Positions 41,395 through 48,820 of a DNA stretch of 64,000 nucleotides are shown here, in pieces (the first letter of the stretch is position 1; each line of letters starts with the position of its first letter). The notes beneath the pieces are model-generated. The model was not told the DNA's origin. It saw only the letters and a list, made by a program, of their open reading frames with translations, and did not search any database. Location: positions 79,043 through 143,042 of the forward strand of contig JAHBTI010000006.1 of assembly GCA_019638705.1 (NCBI GenBank), given 5' to 3'. The stretch is from Bacteroidota bacterium (lineage in GTDB: Bacteria; Bacteroidota; Bacteroidia; B-17B0; Aurantibacillaceae). Position numbers and translations under genes: made by a program.

Positions 41395-42359
41395 AAAACG
41401 AATTATTAAAAGCAACACACGGGTCAGATAAAACCCAATTATCTTTAGGAGAAATTAAAATACCTTGCTATGTATTAAGTGATACAACAAGGGTTTTTTC
41501 TGGTAGAGGAATACAAAGGGCATTAGGCTCTAATGCAACATCGGGAACCTGGCTAACAAAGTTCATAAATGACTCGCCAATAACCAAACATTTAAAAACC
41601 GGTGTTTTAGAGCAACTTAACAATCCTATTAAGTTTCAAAGACCACAGGCAGGTGGCTCACAATCATCAACTTATGGGTATGAAGTTACTATTTTGATTG
41701 ATATTTGCGACTCTATTTTAGAAGCAAATAAAACCGGTGATAAAATAGATATTGAAATAGTCAATAATGCGCAATCTATCATAAGGTCAGTTGCAAAAGT
41801 TGGTATTATAGCATTAGTAGATGAGGTAACAGGCTACCAATATGACAGAGAAAGATTTGAATTACAAAAGATACTACAAGCATATATTTCAGACGAAATT
41901 TTAAAATGGCAACTTACCTTTACTGATGATTTCTACAAAGAAATTTATAGATTATGGGGACTTCCATTTATACCAAAATATATAAAAACAAAACCGTCTT
42001 TTATAGGCAAACTAACTTCAAAATACATATACGACCAAATGCCTAAAGGGGTAGTACAGAAGATAAAAGAAAAAACAGGAAAAACGGAAAGTGGGAATTG
42101 GAAATATAAGTGGCATCAGTCATTAACGCCTGAAATTGGAAAGGAACATTTGAAGAAACAAATTATAGAAGTTACAACGCTAATGTCTATTTCTCAATCA
42201 AAAGAGCAGTTTCAATCCCTGTTTGAGAAAAAATACCAATCAAGGGTTCAATTAGAATTAGAATTTAATGAGGAAATAAAAGAACCTGACTTGTCCCAAT
42301 TCAATAAGCGGCTAAAAACAGCCTTAAACTATAATCCAAAGAATAAAGAGCCAAACTAA
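41391..42359 (+). CDS. P63C-domain protein carried by the element
   Basis: 322 residues. Strong resemblance to the P63C family: an N-terminal GEIKIPCYVLSDTTRVFSGRGIQRALG segment, GYEVTILIDICDSILEA, the hallmark RSVAKVGIIALVDEVTGYQYDRERFELQKIL, then FTDDFYKEIYRLWGLPF and a basic region before LTPEIGKEHLKKQIIEVTTLM. P63C proteins were first noted in phage and often resemble antirepressors, but the biochemical role is not known. Translational coupling to the transposase (4-nt overlap) implies joint expression. It may regulate transposition, act as a passenger that benefits the element, or be unrelated. Confidence 0.85.
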   Translation: MKNELLKATHGSDKTQLSLGEIKIPCYVLSDTTRVFSGRGIQRALGSNATSGTWLTKFINDSPITKHLKTGVLEQLNNPIKFQRPQAGGSQSSTYGYEVTILIDICDSILEANKTGDKIDIEIVNNAQSIIRSVAKVGIIALVDEVTGYQYDRERFELQKILQAYISDEILKWQLTFTDDFYKEIYRLWGLPFIPKYIKTKPSFIGKLTSKYIYDQMPKGVVQKIKEKTGKTESGNWKYKWHQSLTPEIGKEHLKKQIIEVTTLMSISQSKEQFQSLFEKKYQSRVQLELEFNEEIKEPDLSQFNKRLKTALNYNPKNKEPN

Positions 42360-42378
42360 TATCGGCTCTTTTTTTTAT
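42345..42378 (+). terminator. Terminator after the P63C gene
   Basis: AAGAGCC (42346-42352) and GGCTCTT (42364-42370) with T run 42371-42377. The left arm lies within the last codons of the P63C gene. It separates the transposase operon from the rest of the element. Confidence 0.8.
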
Positions 42379-42660
42379 TTTGTAATATTATTTCTATACA
42401 CATAAAATCTAAATATATTTTTTTCATATATTTGGCTCGATATTGCAGGCGTTAGTTTGCTTTGGTTGCCGAAAGTTTCGAAATCCCCAACCACAAATCA
42501 CAAACTAAACTATTTGCTTGCGTCCTATGGGCGTGAGTTTTGGTTTATTTGATTTGTAGGTCTTCGAAACACCTCGGCAATAAGTAAATTATTGTCTCAC
42601 GCCCTGCTTATTTTATATAACGTTACGAGAGAGGCATAGTGACATAAATAACAAATATTT
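42379..42660. other. Structured non-coding stretch inside the element
   Basis: No ORF. From 42447 to about 42608 an extended imperfect hairpin can be drawn. Pairs from outside inwards: GCAGGCG with CGCCCTGC (42445-42451 with 42600-42607), TTGCCGA with TCGGCAA (42466 with 42574 region), TTTCGAA with TTCGAAA-like (42476 with 42563), CACAAATCA with TGATTTGT (42492 with 42550), and CTTGCGTCC with GGGCGTGAG (42518 with 42529 region). The next 50 nt hold TATATAACGTTACGAG, then the ATG of the 128-aa ORF. It may be a structural RNA, a regulatory leader or a recombination site. Confidence 0.55.
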
Positions 42661-43047
42661 ATGAAAACTTTAAGGTGGGTATTATTTGCACCAGTATTTC
42701 TATTTTACACAACGCTTCCCCAACATTATGCTGAACAACTAAGTAGGTGGGGGTGGTCATTGCACCCAACAACTGATATGTGGCTTGTGAAATTATTTTA
42801 TCTTTTTCTTAATTTTTTTATTTCTGCTACTTCATGGAGCATTTTTGCTGTTGTGGCTATGTATTTAATAAGAATAGCTCCTAATACAAAATTAGGAGGA
42901 ATTATTTTGTTGCTGATTATAGGAACATTAATTTTAATGTCATGGATTTTAGCTTGGAGTAGCCTTGATAAAATAGATATTGTTTTTGATGTAGAAATTT
43001 TAATGATATTATTAGCCGCGTCATCTGGAGCGTTTAAATCAAATTAA
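42661..43047 (+). CDS. Small multi-span membrane protein of unknown function (element cargo)
   Basis: 128 residues. Three or four hydrophobic spans (LRWVLFAPVFLFYTTL, LVKLFYLFLNFFISATSW, SIFAVVAMYLIR, GIILLLIIGTLILMSWILAW, ILMILLAASSGAF). No motif or family recognised. It stands after the 170-nt structured region and before the 67-aa ORF, inside the insertion element. Codon use resembles the AT-rich parts of the element. Confidence 0.55.
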   Translation: MKTLRWVLFAPVFLFYTTLPQHYAEQLSRWGWSLHPTTDMWLVKLFYLFLNFFISATSWSIFAVVAMYLIRIAPNTKLGGIILLLIIGTLILMSWILAWSSLDKIDIVFDVEILMILLAASSGAFKSN

Positions 43048-43062
43048 CTTTATACTATAATT

Positions 43063-43266
43063 ATGGAAAATTACGAGCAACAACAGAAGAAGTACAAAGA
43101 GGGACTAAAAGCGTTCAAGGAGCAGTTATTGAAGAAAAACAAACAAGAGATGAAAGAAGCCGAGAAGATGTCGCAGCGACAATACTCTTGGGAGCAGAAA
43201 CGCAAGCAGATAGACGAGAGCTTTCAGACACACGGTCAGGCAAATCCGAACAAGAGGCGTTTATGA
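43063..43266 (+). CDS. Small charged coiled-coil-like ORF (element cargo)
   Basis: 67 residues, starting MENYEQQQKKYKEGLKAFKE, very rich in Lys, Glu and Gln, with no hydrophobic core. It may be a coiled coil or disordered linker. The codons use more G and C at third positions (GAG, AAG, CAG) than the rest of the element, suggesting separate origin. No family recognised; it might be non-functional. It ends 16 bp before the right inverted repeat. Confidence 0.45.
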   Translation: MENYEQQQKKYKEGLKAFKEQLLKKNKQEMKEAEKMSQRQYSWEQKRKQIDESFQTHGQANPNKRRL

Positions 43267-43281
43267 CTATGTTAAATTTTT

Positions 43282-43305
43282 AGTGTAAATTTGTATGTAG
43301 TTACC
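43282..43305 (-). repeat. Right terminal inverted repeat of the IS1595-type element
   Basis: On the minus strand begins GGTAACTACATACAA, then TTTACAC, matching the left end at 20 of the first 23 positions. Confidence 0.88.
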
Positions 43306-43313
43306 AAAATTAA
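43306..43313. repeat. Target site duplication, right copy
   Basis: AAAATTAA directly after the element end; the matching copy is at 40373-40380. Confidence 0.9.
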
Positions 43314-43740
43314 TATTGGTATTGATGTAAGCCACGAAGTATATTATCAAAAAGGCTCAAACAATACATTTATTTCTTATTTGCGCGCTTATGGTGAATA
43401 TCAATTTTATCAAAACAAAAAAGCAACATTTCTTGTAGGCGTAAGACCTTACGGTTTCAGATTTGAGTACACGCCTACGGATTGGTATCAGTTTTTGAAT
43501 GACCCGATTGACGGAAAACAGCATACGCACTTTATTGGAGGTGTTTCCTTATACACAAGTGCAGATATTAGAATTCGAGAAAAATGTCATCTTGTATTCG
43601 GCTTAGGTTTGGATAAAAAATTTTCTACAAAGAGTGGTTTGCTACCACGAAATTTACCAATGATTTTCATGCTTGATTTCCGTGCACCGTTTCCGAAATT
43701 TATGATGAAGAAAAATTCAAAAGTTCAGAATTATTACTAA
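43314..43740 (+). pseudogene. 3' part of the split outer-membrane beta-barrel gene
   Basis: Codons for the remaining 142 residues (INIGIDVSHEVYYQKG through YYLRAYGEYQFYQNKKATFLVGVRPYGF, then GVSLYTSADI and a C-terminal MKKNSKVQNYY). Alternating aromatic/polar strands fit an outer-membrane beta-barrel. Frame continuity with 40157-40380 is exact. A GTG/ATG-less frame from 43291 would only be a relic, so expression of this part is unlikely unless the element is lost. It is followed by a terminator. Confidence 0.88.
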
Positions 43741-43744
43741 TCAC

Positions 43745-43777
43745 AAAAAAGCCCCGAAGTTTTTCGGGGCTTTTTTA
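43745..43777 (+). terminator. Bidirectional terminator between the split gene and infC
   Basis: GCCCCGAA (43751-43758), loop GTTT, TTCGGGGC (43763-43770) with A run on the left and T run on the right. It ends the plus-strand gene and, read from the other side, the infC transcript. Confidence 0.9.
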
Positions 43778-43799
43778 ATGTTCTGCACTTAACTAAAAT

Positions 43800-44468
43800 T
43801 TACTTCTTCTTAGGTCCAATAAGCATTTGCATTCTCTTTCCTTCCAAAACAGGTAACTGCTCTGCTTTTCCGTATTCTTCCAGTTCGTTGGCAAAGCGCA
43901 ATAATAAAATTTCGCCCTGTTCTTTAAAGGCAATCTGGCGACCGCGAAAAAACACATAAGCTTTTACTTTGCTGCCTTCCTGCAAAAATTTAATGGCATG
44001 ATTTTTCTTGAAATTAAAATCGTGTTCGTCCGTGTGCGGACCAAAACGAATATCTTTTATCACCACTTTGGCGGCTTTGGATTTTATTTCTTTGGCTTTC
44101 TTCTTTTGTTCGTAAAGGAATTTGCCGTAATCAACAATTTTACAAACAGGAGGGTCAATATTCGGCGCAATTTCTACAAGGTCTAAGCCCTGCTCTTCCG
44201 CCATTTTCAAGGCTTTTGAAACAGGATAAACGCCGCTTTCTATGTCATCGCCCACCACACGCACTTTCGGCGAGGTGATGCGTTCATTTATGCGGTGTTG
44301 TTCTTCTTTTACGCCCGGTCTTTTGTAACCTTCTTTCAGGGCACGGTTTCTTGGTCTTGGTGGTTGTTGTTGTGTGCCTGCATTGGGAGTATTACTCTTA
44401 GGTGCAAACGTGTTTGGTTTCTTTTTATTGATAATAGCCTCCGCTTTTAAATTGTTAATTGCCGACAA
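43800..44468 (-). CDS. infC: Translation initiation factor IF-3
   Basis: 222 residues with an N-terminal tail of about 60 residues beyond the core, then [18 protein letters not shown] and [45 protein letters not shown] and the C domain [23 protein letters not shown] follow. No in-frame ATG precedes the core. The nearest possible starts are TTG at 44468 and ATT codons at 44471 and 44459. IF-3 in E. coli starts with AUU as part of self-regulation, so a rare start here is plausible. It follows thrS by 13 bp on the same strand. rpmI and rplT do not follow. Confidence 0.93.
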   Translation of the reverse strand: MSAINNLKAEAIINKKKPNTFAPKSNTPNAGTQQQPPRPRNRALKEGYKRPGVKEEQHRINERITSPKVRVVGDDIESGVYPVSKALKMAEEQGLDLVEIAPNIDPPVCKIVDYGKFLYEQKKKAKEIKSKAAKVVIKDIRFGPHTDEHDFNFKKNHAIKFLQEGSKVKAYVFFRGRQIAFKEQGEILLLRFANELEEYGKAEQLPVLEGKRMQMLIGPKKK

Positions 44469-44481
44469 AATTACTAAAATT

Positions 44482-46431
44482 TTATTGGTTTAATTTCTGA
44501 TTAAAATCATTTTCAATGAGTTTGTTCACATGGCTTGCAAAATCTGTTAATGAAAACTCGCCAATATCGCCTTTGCCGTGAACACGCGCCGACACTTTTT
44601 GCTCGGCTTCTTCTTTTTCGCCTACAATCAGCATAAACGGAATTTTTTTCAATTCCTGGTCGCGTATTTTTTTGCCGATTTTTTCGTTGCGGTCGTCCAC
44701 AAAGCCGCGCAGTTCCATACCTGACAAGGTTTCCAAAACGTTTTGCGCATACTCGTTGTATTTTTCGCTGATTGGCAAAACAGCAAACTGGTCAGGTGTG
44801 AGCCACAGCGGAAATTTTCCACCGCAATGTTCAATCAGCACCGCAATAAAACGTTCCAAACTACCGAATGGTGCACGGTGTATCATTACAGGGCGGTGTT
44901 TTTGATTGTCGCTGCCCATGTATTCCAACTCAAAACGTTCTGGCAAATTGTAATCCACTTGAATTGTGCCAAGCTGCCATTGTCTGCCCAAAGCATCTTT
45001 CACCATAAAATCCAATTTCGGACCATAAAACGCCGCTTCGCCGTATTCTGTAACGGTTTTCAACCCTTTTTCTTTTGCGGCTTCAATAATGGCATTTTCG
45101 GCTTTTTCCCAATTTTCTTCGCTGCCAATGTATTTGCTACGGTCTTCTTTGTCGCGCAACGAAATTTGTGCGGTGTAATCTTTAAAATCCAAGGCATTAA
45201 ACACATGAAGCACCAAATCAATCACTTTTATAAATTCTTCTTTCACCTGGTCGGGGCGGCAAAACAAATGCGCATCGTCTTGCGTAAAGCCGCGAACACG
45301 GGTTAAACCGTGCAATTCGCCGTGTTGCTCGTAACGATACACCGTTCCAAATTCTGCCAAGCGCAAAGGCAAATCTTTGTATGAACGCGGCGAAGATTTA
45401 TAAATTTCGCAGTGGTGCGGGCAATTCATCGGCTTCAACAAAAATTCTTCCCCGTCTTGCGGCGTTTTAATCGGCTGAAAAGAATCTTTTCCGTATTTCT
45501 CGTAATGCCCCGAAGTAACGTACAAAGCCTTATGCCCGATGTGCGGTGTTGCCACCTGCAGATAGCCCGCTTTGAGTTGAGATTTTTGCATGAAGTTAAT
45601 TAAACGTTCGCGCAAAGCCGCGCCCTTAGGCAACCACAGAGGTAAGCCCATACCTACTCTTTCTGAAAAAGTAAACAACTCCAATTCTTTTCCGAGTTTG
45701 CGGTGGTCGCGTTTTTTAGCTTCTTCCAAAAGCACTAAATATTCTTTCAGCTCTTTGTCTTTCGGGAAAGTAATGCCGTAAACGCGGGTGAGCATTTTAT
45801 TTTTTTCATCGCCTTTCCAGTACGCACCTGCCACGTTTAAAATTTTGGCAGCCTTTATAAATCCTGTGTTCGGAATGTGAGGTCCGCGACATAAATCGGT
45901 AAAATTACCTTGTGTGTAAAGCGTGATATTGCCGTCTTCCAAGCGTTCCAGCAAATCTAATTTGTATTCATCGCCTTTGTCTTTAAAGTAAGCAATGGCA
46001 TCTTGTTTGGAAATTTCTTTGCGTACATAAACATTGTTTTGCCGCGCCAGTTCCAACATTTTTTGTTCAATCTTTTCAAAATCTGCGGGCGACAAGGTAT
46101 GTCCGTTTAAATCCACATCGTAATAAAATCCGTTTTCCAAAGGAGGACCAACCCAAAATTTCACACCGGGATACAAGGCTTCCAAAGCCTCAGCCATTAA
46201 GTGCGCCGAAGAATGCCATAAGGTTTCTTTGCCCAATTCATCGTTCCACGTTAATAAACTTAACGTGCTGTCTGAATTAATGGGGCGAGAAGCGTCCCAA
46301 GTTTCGTTGTTTACTTTTGCTGCTAAAACGTTGCGTGCCAAGCCTTCGCTGATACTTTGCGCAATTTGCATGGCGGTAGTTCCTTTTTGATAGTCGCGAA
46401 CTGAACCGTCGGGAAGAGTAATTTTTATCAT
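44482..46431 (-). CDS. thrS: Threonyl-tRNA synthetase
   Basis: 649 residues, standard length. N-terminal TGS domain ([20 protein letters not shown]), editing domain with [17 protein letters not shown], then the class II core: [44 protein letters not shown], and motif 3 [18 protein letters not shown]. The anticodon domain ends the protein. All catalytic zinc and ATP residues appear intact. It is the first gene of a thrS-infC pair. Confidence 0.97.
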   Translation of the reverse strand: MIKITLPDGSVRDYQKGTTAMQIAQSISEGLARNVLAAKVNNETWDASRPINSDSTLSLLTWNDELGKETLWHSSAHLMAEALEALYPGVKFWVGPPLENGFYYDVDLNGHTLSPADFEKIEQKMLELARQNNVYVRKEISKQDAIAYFKDKGDEYKLDLLERLEDGNITLYTQGNFTDLCRGPHIPNTGFIKAAKILNVAGAYWKGDEKNKMLTRVYGITFPKDKELKEYLVLLEEAKKRDHRKLGKELELFTFSERVGMGLPLWLPKGAALRERLINFMQKSQLKAGYLQVATPHIGHKALYVTSGHYEKYGKDSFQPIKTPQDGEEFLLKPMNCPHHCEIYKSSPRSYKDLPLRLAEFGTVYRYEQHGELHGLTRVRGFTQDDAHLFCRPDQVKEEFIKVIDLVLHVFNALDFKDYTAQISLRDKEDRSKYIGSEENWEKAENAIIEAAKEKGLKTVTEYGEAAFYGPKLDFMVKDALGRQWQLGTIQVDYNLPERFELEYMGSDNQKHRPVMIHRAPFGSLERFIAVLIEHCGGKFPLWLTPDQFAVLPISEKYNEYAQNVLETLSGMELRGFVDDRNEKIGKKIRDQELKKIPFMLIVGEKEEAEQKVSARVHGKGDIGEFSLTDFASHVNKLIENDFNQKLNQ

Positions 46432-46521
46432 ATTGTTTTTGTACCTGCAAACAACACAGGTTTAAATTTCAATGGCGAAGATAGTGGATTTTTTGTTTAA
46501 AGATTTGGCGAATTGTATTTT

Positions 46522-47250
46522 TCAACTCAGAGAGTTGTTCTCAATAAACTGATAAAAACGTTCTTTGTATTGTTCGGCTACGGTTATGCGCTCGTTGTTT
46601 ATCACAATTTGGTTGCGCTCAACGGTTGAAATTTTATTTAAAGCCACAATAAAAGAACGGTGTACGCGCATAAATTGCTCTTCGGGCAATTCCTGTTCCA
46701 GCGTTTTTAAACTCATTAACGTTAATATTGGTTTGGCTTGAGTATTCACCCAAATTTTAACGTAATCTTTTAAGCCTTCAATGTAAAATATATCGTTTAA
46801 GTTTATTTTTATTTGCTTGTAATCCGACCTTACAAAAATAAAACGGTCGTGTTGTGAGGCTTTTGTTTTTTCTTCGCCAATGTTAATGCGCTCTGCCGCT
46901 TTGTTGGCAGCTTTCAAAAATTCAGAATAATTAAATGGTTTCAGCAAATAATCTACCGCGTCCACTTTAAAGCCTTCAAACGCATAATCTTTAAACGCCG
47001 TAGTAAAAATAACTTTTGTGTTGGGCGAAAGCGAGCGGCTTAATTCAATTCCGCTCATATCGGGCATTTGCACATCTAAAAAAATCAAATCAATTTTTTC
47101 CTGGGCTATAATTTTCAGGGCTTCAAGCGCATTCAGGCATTTTGCTTTCAGTTCAAGAAACGGTGTTTTGGTTACATAGCTTTCTACCAAACCGAGAGCA
47201 AGCGGCTCATCATCAACAATTATGCAATTAATTTTTTTCATTCTTTTCAT
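46522..47250 (-). CDS. LytTR-family response regulator
   Basis: 242 residues. Receiver domain with CIIVDDEPLAL, phosphorylated Asp in IFLDVQMPDMSG (near 58), TTAFKDYAFEGF and DYLLKPFNYSEF. The LytTR DNA-binding domain at about 135-242 has RFIFVRSDYKQIKINL, IFYIEGLKDYVKIW and FMRVHRSFIVALNKI. The cognate kinase is the next gene upstream on the same strand (47404-48456), separated by 153 bp that hold an ACCACATAG repeat. The regulon cannot be told from the sequence. Confidence 0.93.
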   Translation of the reverse strand: MKRMKKINCIIVDDEPLALGLVESYVTKTPFLELKAKCLNALEALKIIAQEKIDLIFLDVQMPDMSGIELSRSLSPNTKVIFTTAFKDYAFEGFKVDAVDYLLKPFNYSEFLKAANKAAERINIGEEKTKASQHDRFIFVRSDYKQIKINLNDIFYIEGLKDYVKIWVNTQAKPILTLMSLKTLEQELPEEQFMRVHRSFIVALNKISTVERNQIVINNERITVAEQYKERFYQFIENNSLS

Positions 47251-47259
47251 TTTTTAATG

Positions 47260-47397
47260 AACCACATAGATACATAGTTTTCATAGTTGATAGAATTTTA
47301 TTTTAGTTTCACATTAGGTAAATATCGCTTGCGACATTCTTCCGTGTTCTCTGTTTTTTGCGGTAAAAAACTATATTTCTATGTTTTCTATGTGGTT
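47260..47397. repeat. Intergenic inverted repeat, ACCACATAG family, copy 2
   Basis: AACCACATAG (47260-47269) and CTATGTGGTT (47388-47397), 138 bp apart, between the regulator and kinase genes. On the minus strand it shares TTTTTACCGC and ATGTCGCAA with 1228-1341, so it is the same family inserted in reverse. Confidence 0.75.
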
Positions 47398-47403
47398 AAA
47401 AAT

Positions 47404-48456
47404 TTAATTCAGGTTTATTTCAATCAGCGCGCTGAATAAATTACCGTTTACTTTTGTTTCAAATTTATGTTTATCGGGGTAACTCAACTCCAAACGTTTG
47501 CGCAAATTTGCCAGACCAATGCCCGAACCGCTCTTGTCGGTTTGGTTTTTGGGGCAATTGGTGTTTTGTGCGTAAAAGCGCAGCAAATTGTTTTCCACAC
47601 TTAAACTAAAAAATAGTTCAGACGGATTTTTTGCCGACACACCGTGTTTAAAGGCATTTTCAATTACCGACACAAACAGCAAGGGGGCAATTTTATAATG
47701 TTCGCCAAGCGCAGGCAAATTGGTATGAACCCTTGTTTGCTCCGAAGTGCGCAGCTTCATCAAATTAATGTATTGGTTCATAAATTCAATTTCGTCAGCC
47801 AAATTGTTTTTTTCACGGTCGCTTTCGTACAGCATATAACGCATTAATTTTGAAAGTGTGTGAATGGTTTCCTGCGCCAGTTTTGGCGATTGCTCGGTGA
47901 GTGCATAAATCGTGTTCAGCGCGTTAAAAAAGAAATGCGGCTGTAACTGATATTTTAAATGTTGCAGTTCGGTGTTCAGGTTTTCTTTTTCCTTTTCCTG
48001 TTTTTCAGACACAATGTGCGCTAAATTTTCGGTTGTTTTCATGGCAATAGACACCACAATGGGAATAATAAAAGCAAGGGCATCGCGGTAAATGGCAAGT
48101 TTTGCAGAGGGTTTGGGCAACACAATAAAACCGGGCGGAACATCTTTTACCAACGGAAAAAAATCTCTCAAAAATTCTTTTATTTCATAAAGCAGCCAGG
48201 TGCTGAGGGCAATGAATGAAAGATTAATGACAACAAAAAGCAGCAATTTTTTTCGGAATAAAAACCTGTCAATAAACACCAAATAATTGGTATAAAAAAT
48301 AAGTGCCGAAAAAATGAGCGGTGTCCATGTAAAACGCAGCACACGGTTAAAATCTGTTTGGTCGCCCGATGCCAGTAAAAACGGAAACACCAATAACGAA
48401 AGCCACACTAAAACGTGTCCGCTGATACCGAAAAGTTTTATGTTTCTGTGTTCCAA
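47404..48456 (-). CDS. LytS-type histidine kinase
   Basis: 350 residues. Four hydrophobic spans in the first 150 residues (HVLVWLSLLVFPFLLA, RFTWTPLIFSALIFYTNYLVF, LLLFVVINLSFIALSTWLL, YRDALAFIIPIVVSIAM) and then a coiled linker. His_kinase domain with phosphorylatable His in LKYQLQPHFFFNALNTIYAL (near 178) and the ATP site PLLFVSVIENAFKHGV plus GSGIGLANLRKRL. No periplasmic sensor domain of size, so sensing is likely through the membrane spans. It pairs with the LytTR regulator. Confidence 0.9.
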   Translation of the reverse strand: MEHRNIKLFGISGHVLVWLSLLVFPFLLASGDQTDFNRVLRFTWTPLIFSALIFYTNYLVFIDRFLFRKKLLLFVVINLSFIALSTWLLYEIKEFLRDFFPLVKDVPPGFIVLPKPSAKLAIYRDALAFIIPIVVSIAMKTTENLAHIVSEKQEKEKENLNTELQHLKYQLQPHFFFNALNTIYALTEQSPKLAQETIHTLSKLMRYMLYESDREKNNLADEIEFMNQYINLMKLRTSEQTRVHTNLPALGEHYKIAPLLFVSVIENAFKHGVSAKNPSELFFSLSVENNLLRFYAQNTNCPKNQTDKSGSGIGLANLRKRLELSYPDKHKFETKVNGNLFSALIEINLN

Positions 48457-48820
48457 AACGCGAACAAATTAAATAAAAATTGTGGGGAATTTTGATTAAA
48501 AAAAATTGCCGAAATAAGAGAGCTATTAGCCTCACACACTCGCTAATATAGTAGGCTCTACTTATTCCGGCTTTTTCTTAGCAGCCCCTAAATTACAATG
48601 CGGGCAAAGTGCTTGGTGCGTGAAATAGAAGTTTGCATAAATTTTGTAGATGAACGTTTTGTGTGGATTTTTTCCACAAATCTGTTTCCAAACTATTTTT
48701 TTCCTACATTTGGAATGCCACATTTCATTACTTTTTCATTGATGTGGCTATTTGATAATTAATTAATGGTGCTTTGACCCGACAGTAATGTCGGGTCTTT
48801 GTACTTTTAAATTACAAACG
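48457..48820. other. 364-bp intergenic region with promoter and structured leader for the M1 peptidase gene
   Basis: Left half is plain sequence upstream of the kinase gene. TGTGGA/TCCACA form a small hairpin (48662-48678). TACATTTG (48705-48712) fits a -7 box with TCTG 20 nt upstream. The putative 5' leader then holds GCCACAT/ATGTGGC (48717-48748) and a perfect stem GACCCGACA/TGTCGGGTC (48776-48797, loop GTAA) before ATG 48821. No ORF. Confidence 0.55.

Larger units (their letters stand above)
40381..43305 (+). mobile_element. IS1595/ISXO2-type insertion element with extra genes
   Basis: 2925 bp, bounded by inverted repeats that start GGTAACTA at 40381 and, on the opposite strand, at 43305. 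The ends match at 20 of the first 23 positions (mismatches at 9, 13 and 16) and go on with TTTACAC in both. It is flanked by a perfect 8-bp duplication. Contents in order: a promoter, a DDE transposase, a P63C-domain gene overlapping it by 4 nt, an intrinsic terminator, a 170-nt self-complementary region, a 128-aa membrane-protein ORF and a 67-aa charged ORF. A simple IS1595 element is about 0.7-1.1 kb, so about 1.9 kb is additional. The intact ends and duplication suggest a recent insertion. Confidence 0.9.

Noticed and set aside
42447..42630. attC integron site inside the element
   Set aside because: The outer pairing is GTTA...TAAC, the reverse of the RYYYAAC...GTTRRRY arrangement, and GTTACGA does not fit GTTRRRY. 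The structure is reported as unexplained instead.
43291..43740. Independent 149-residue gene
   Set aside because: Its first codons lie in the inverted repeat and target duplication of the insertion; it is the 3' half of the split gene.
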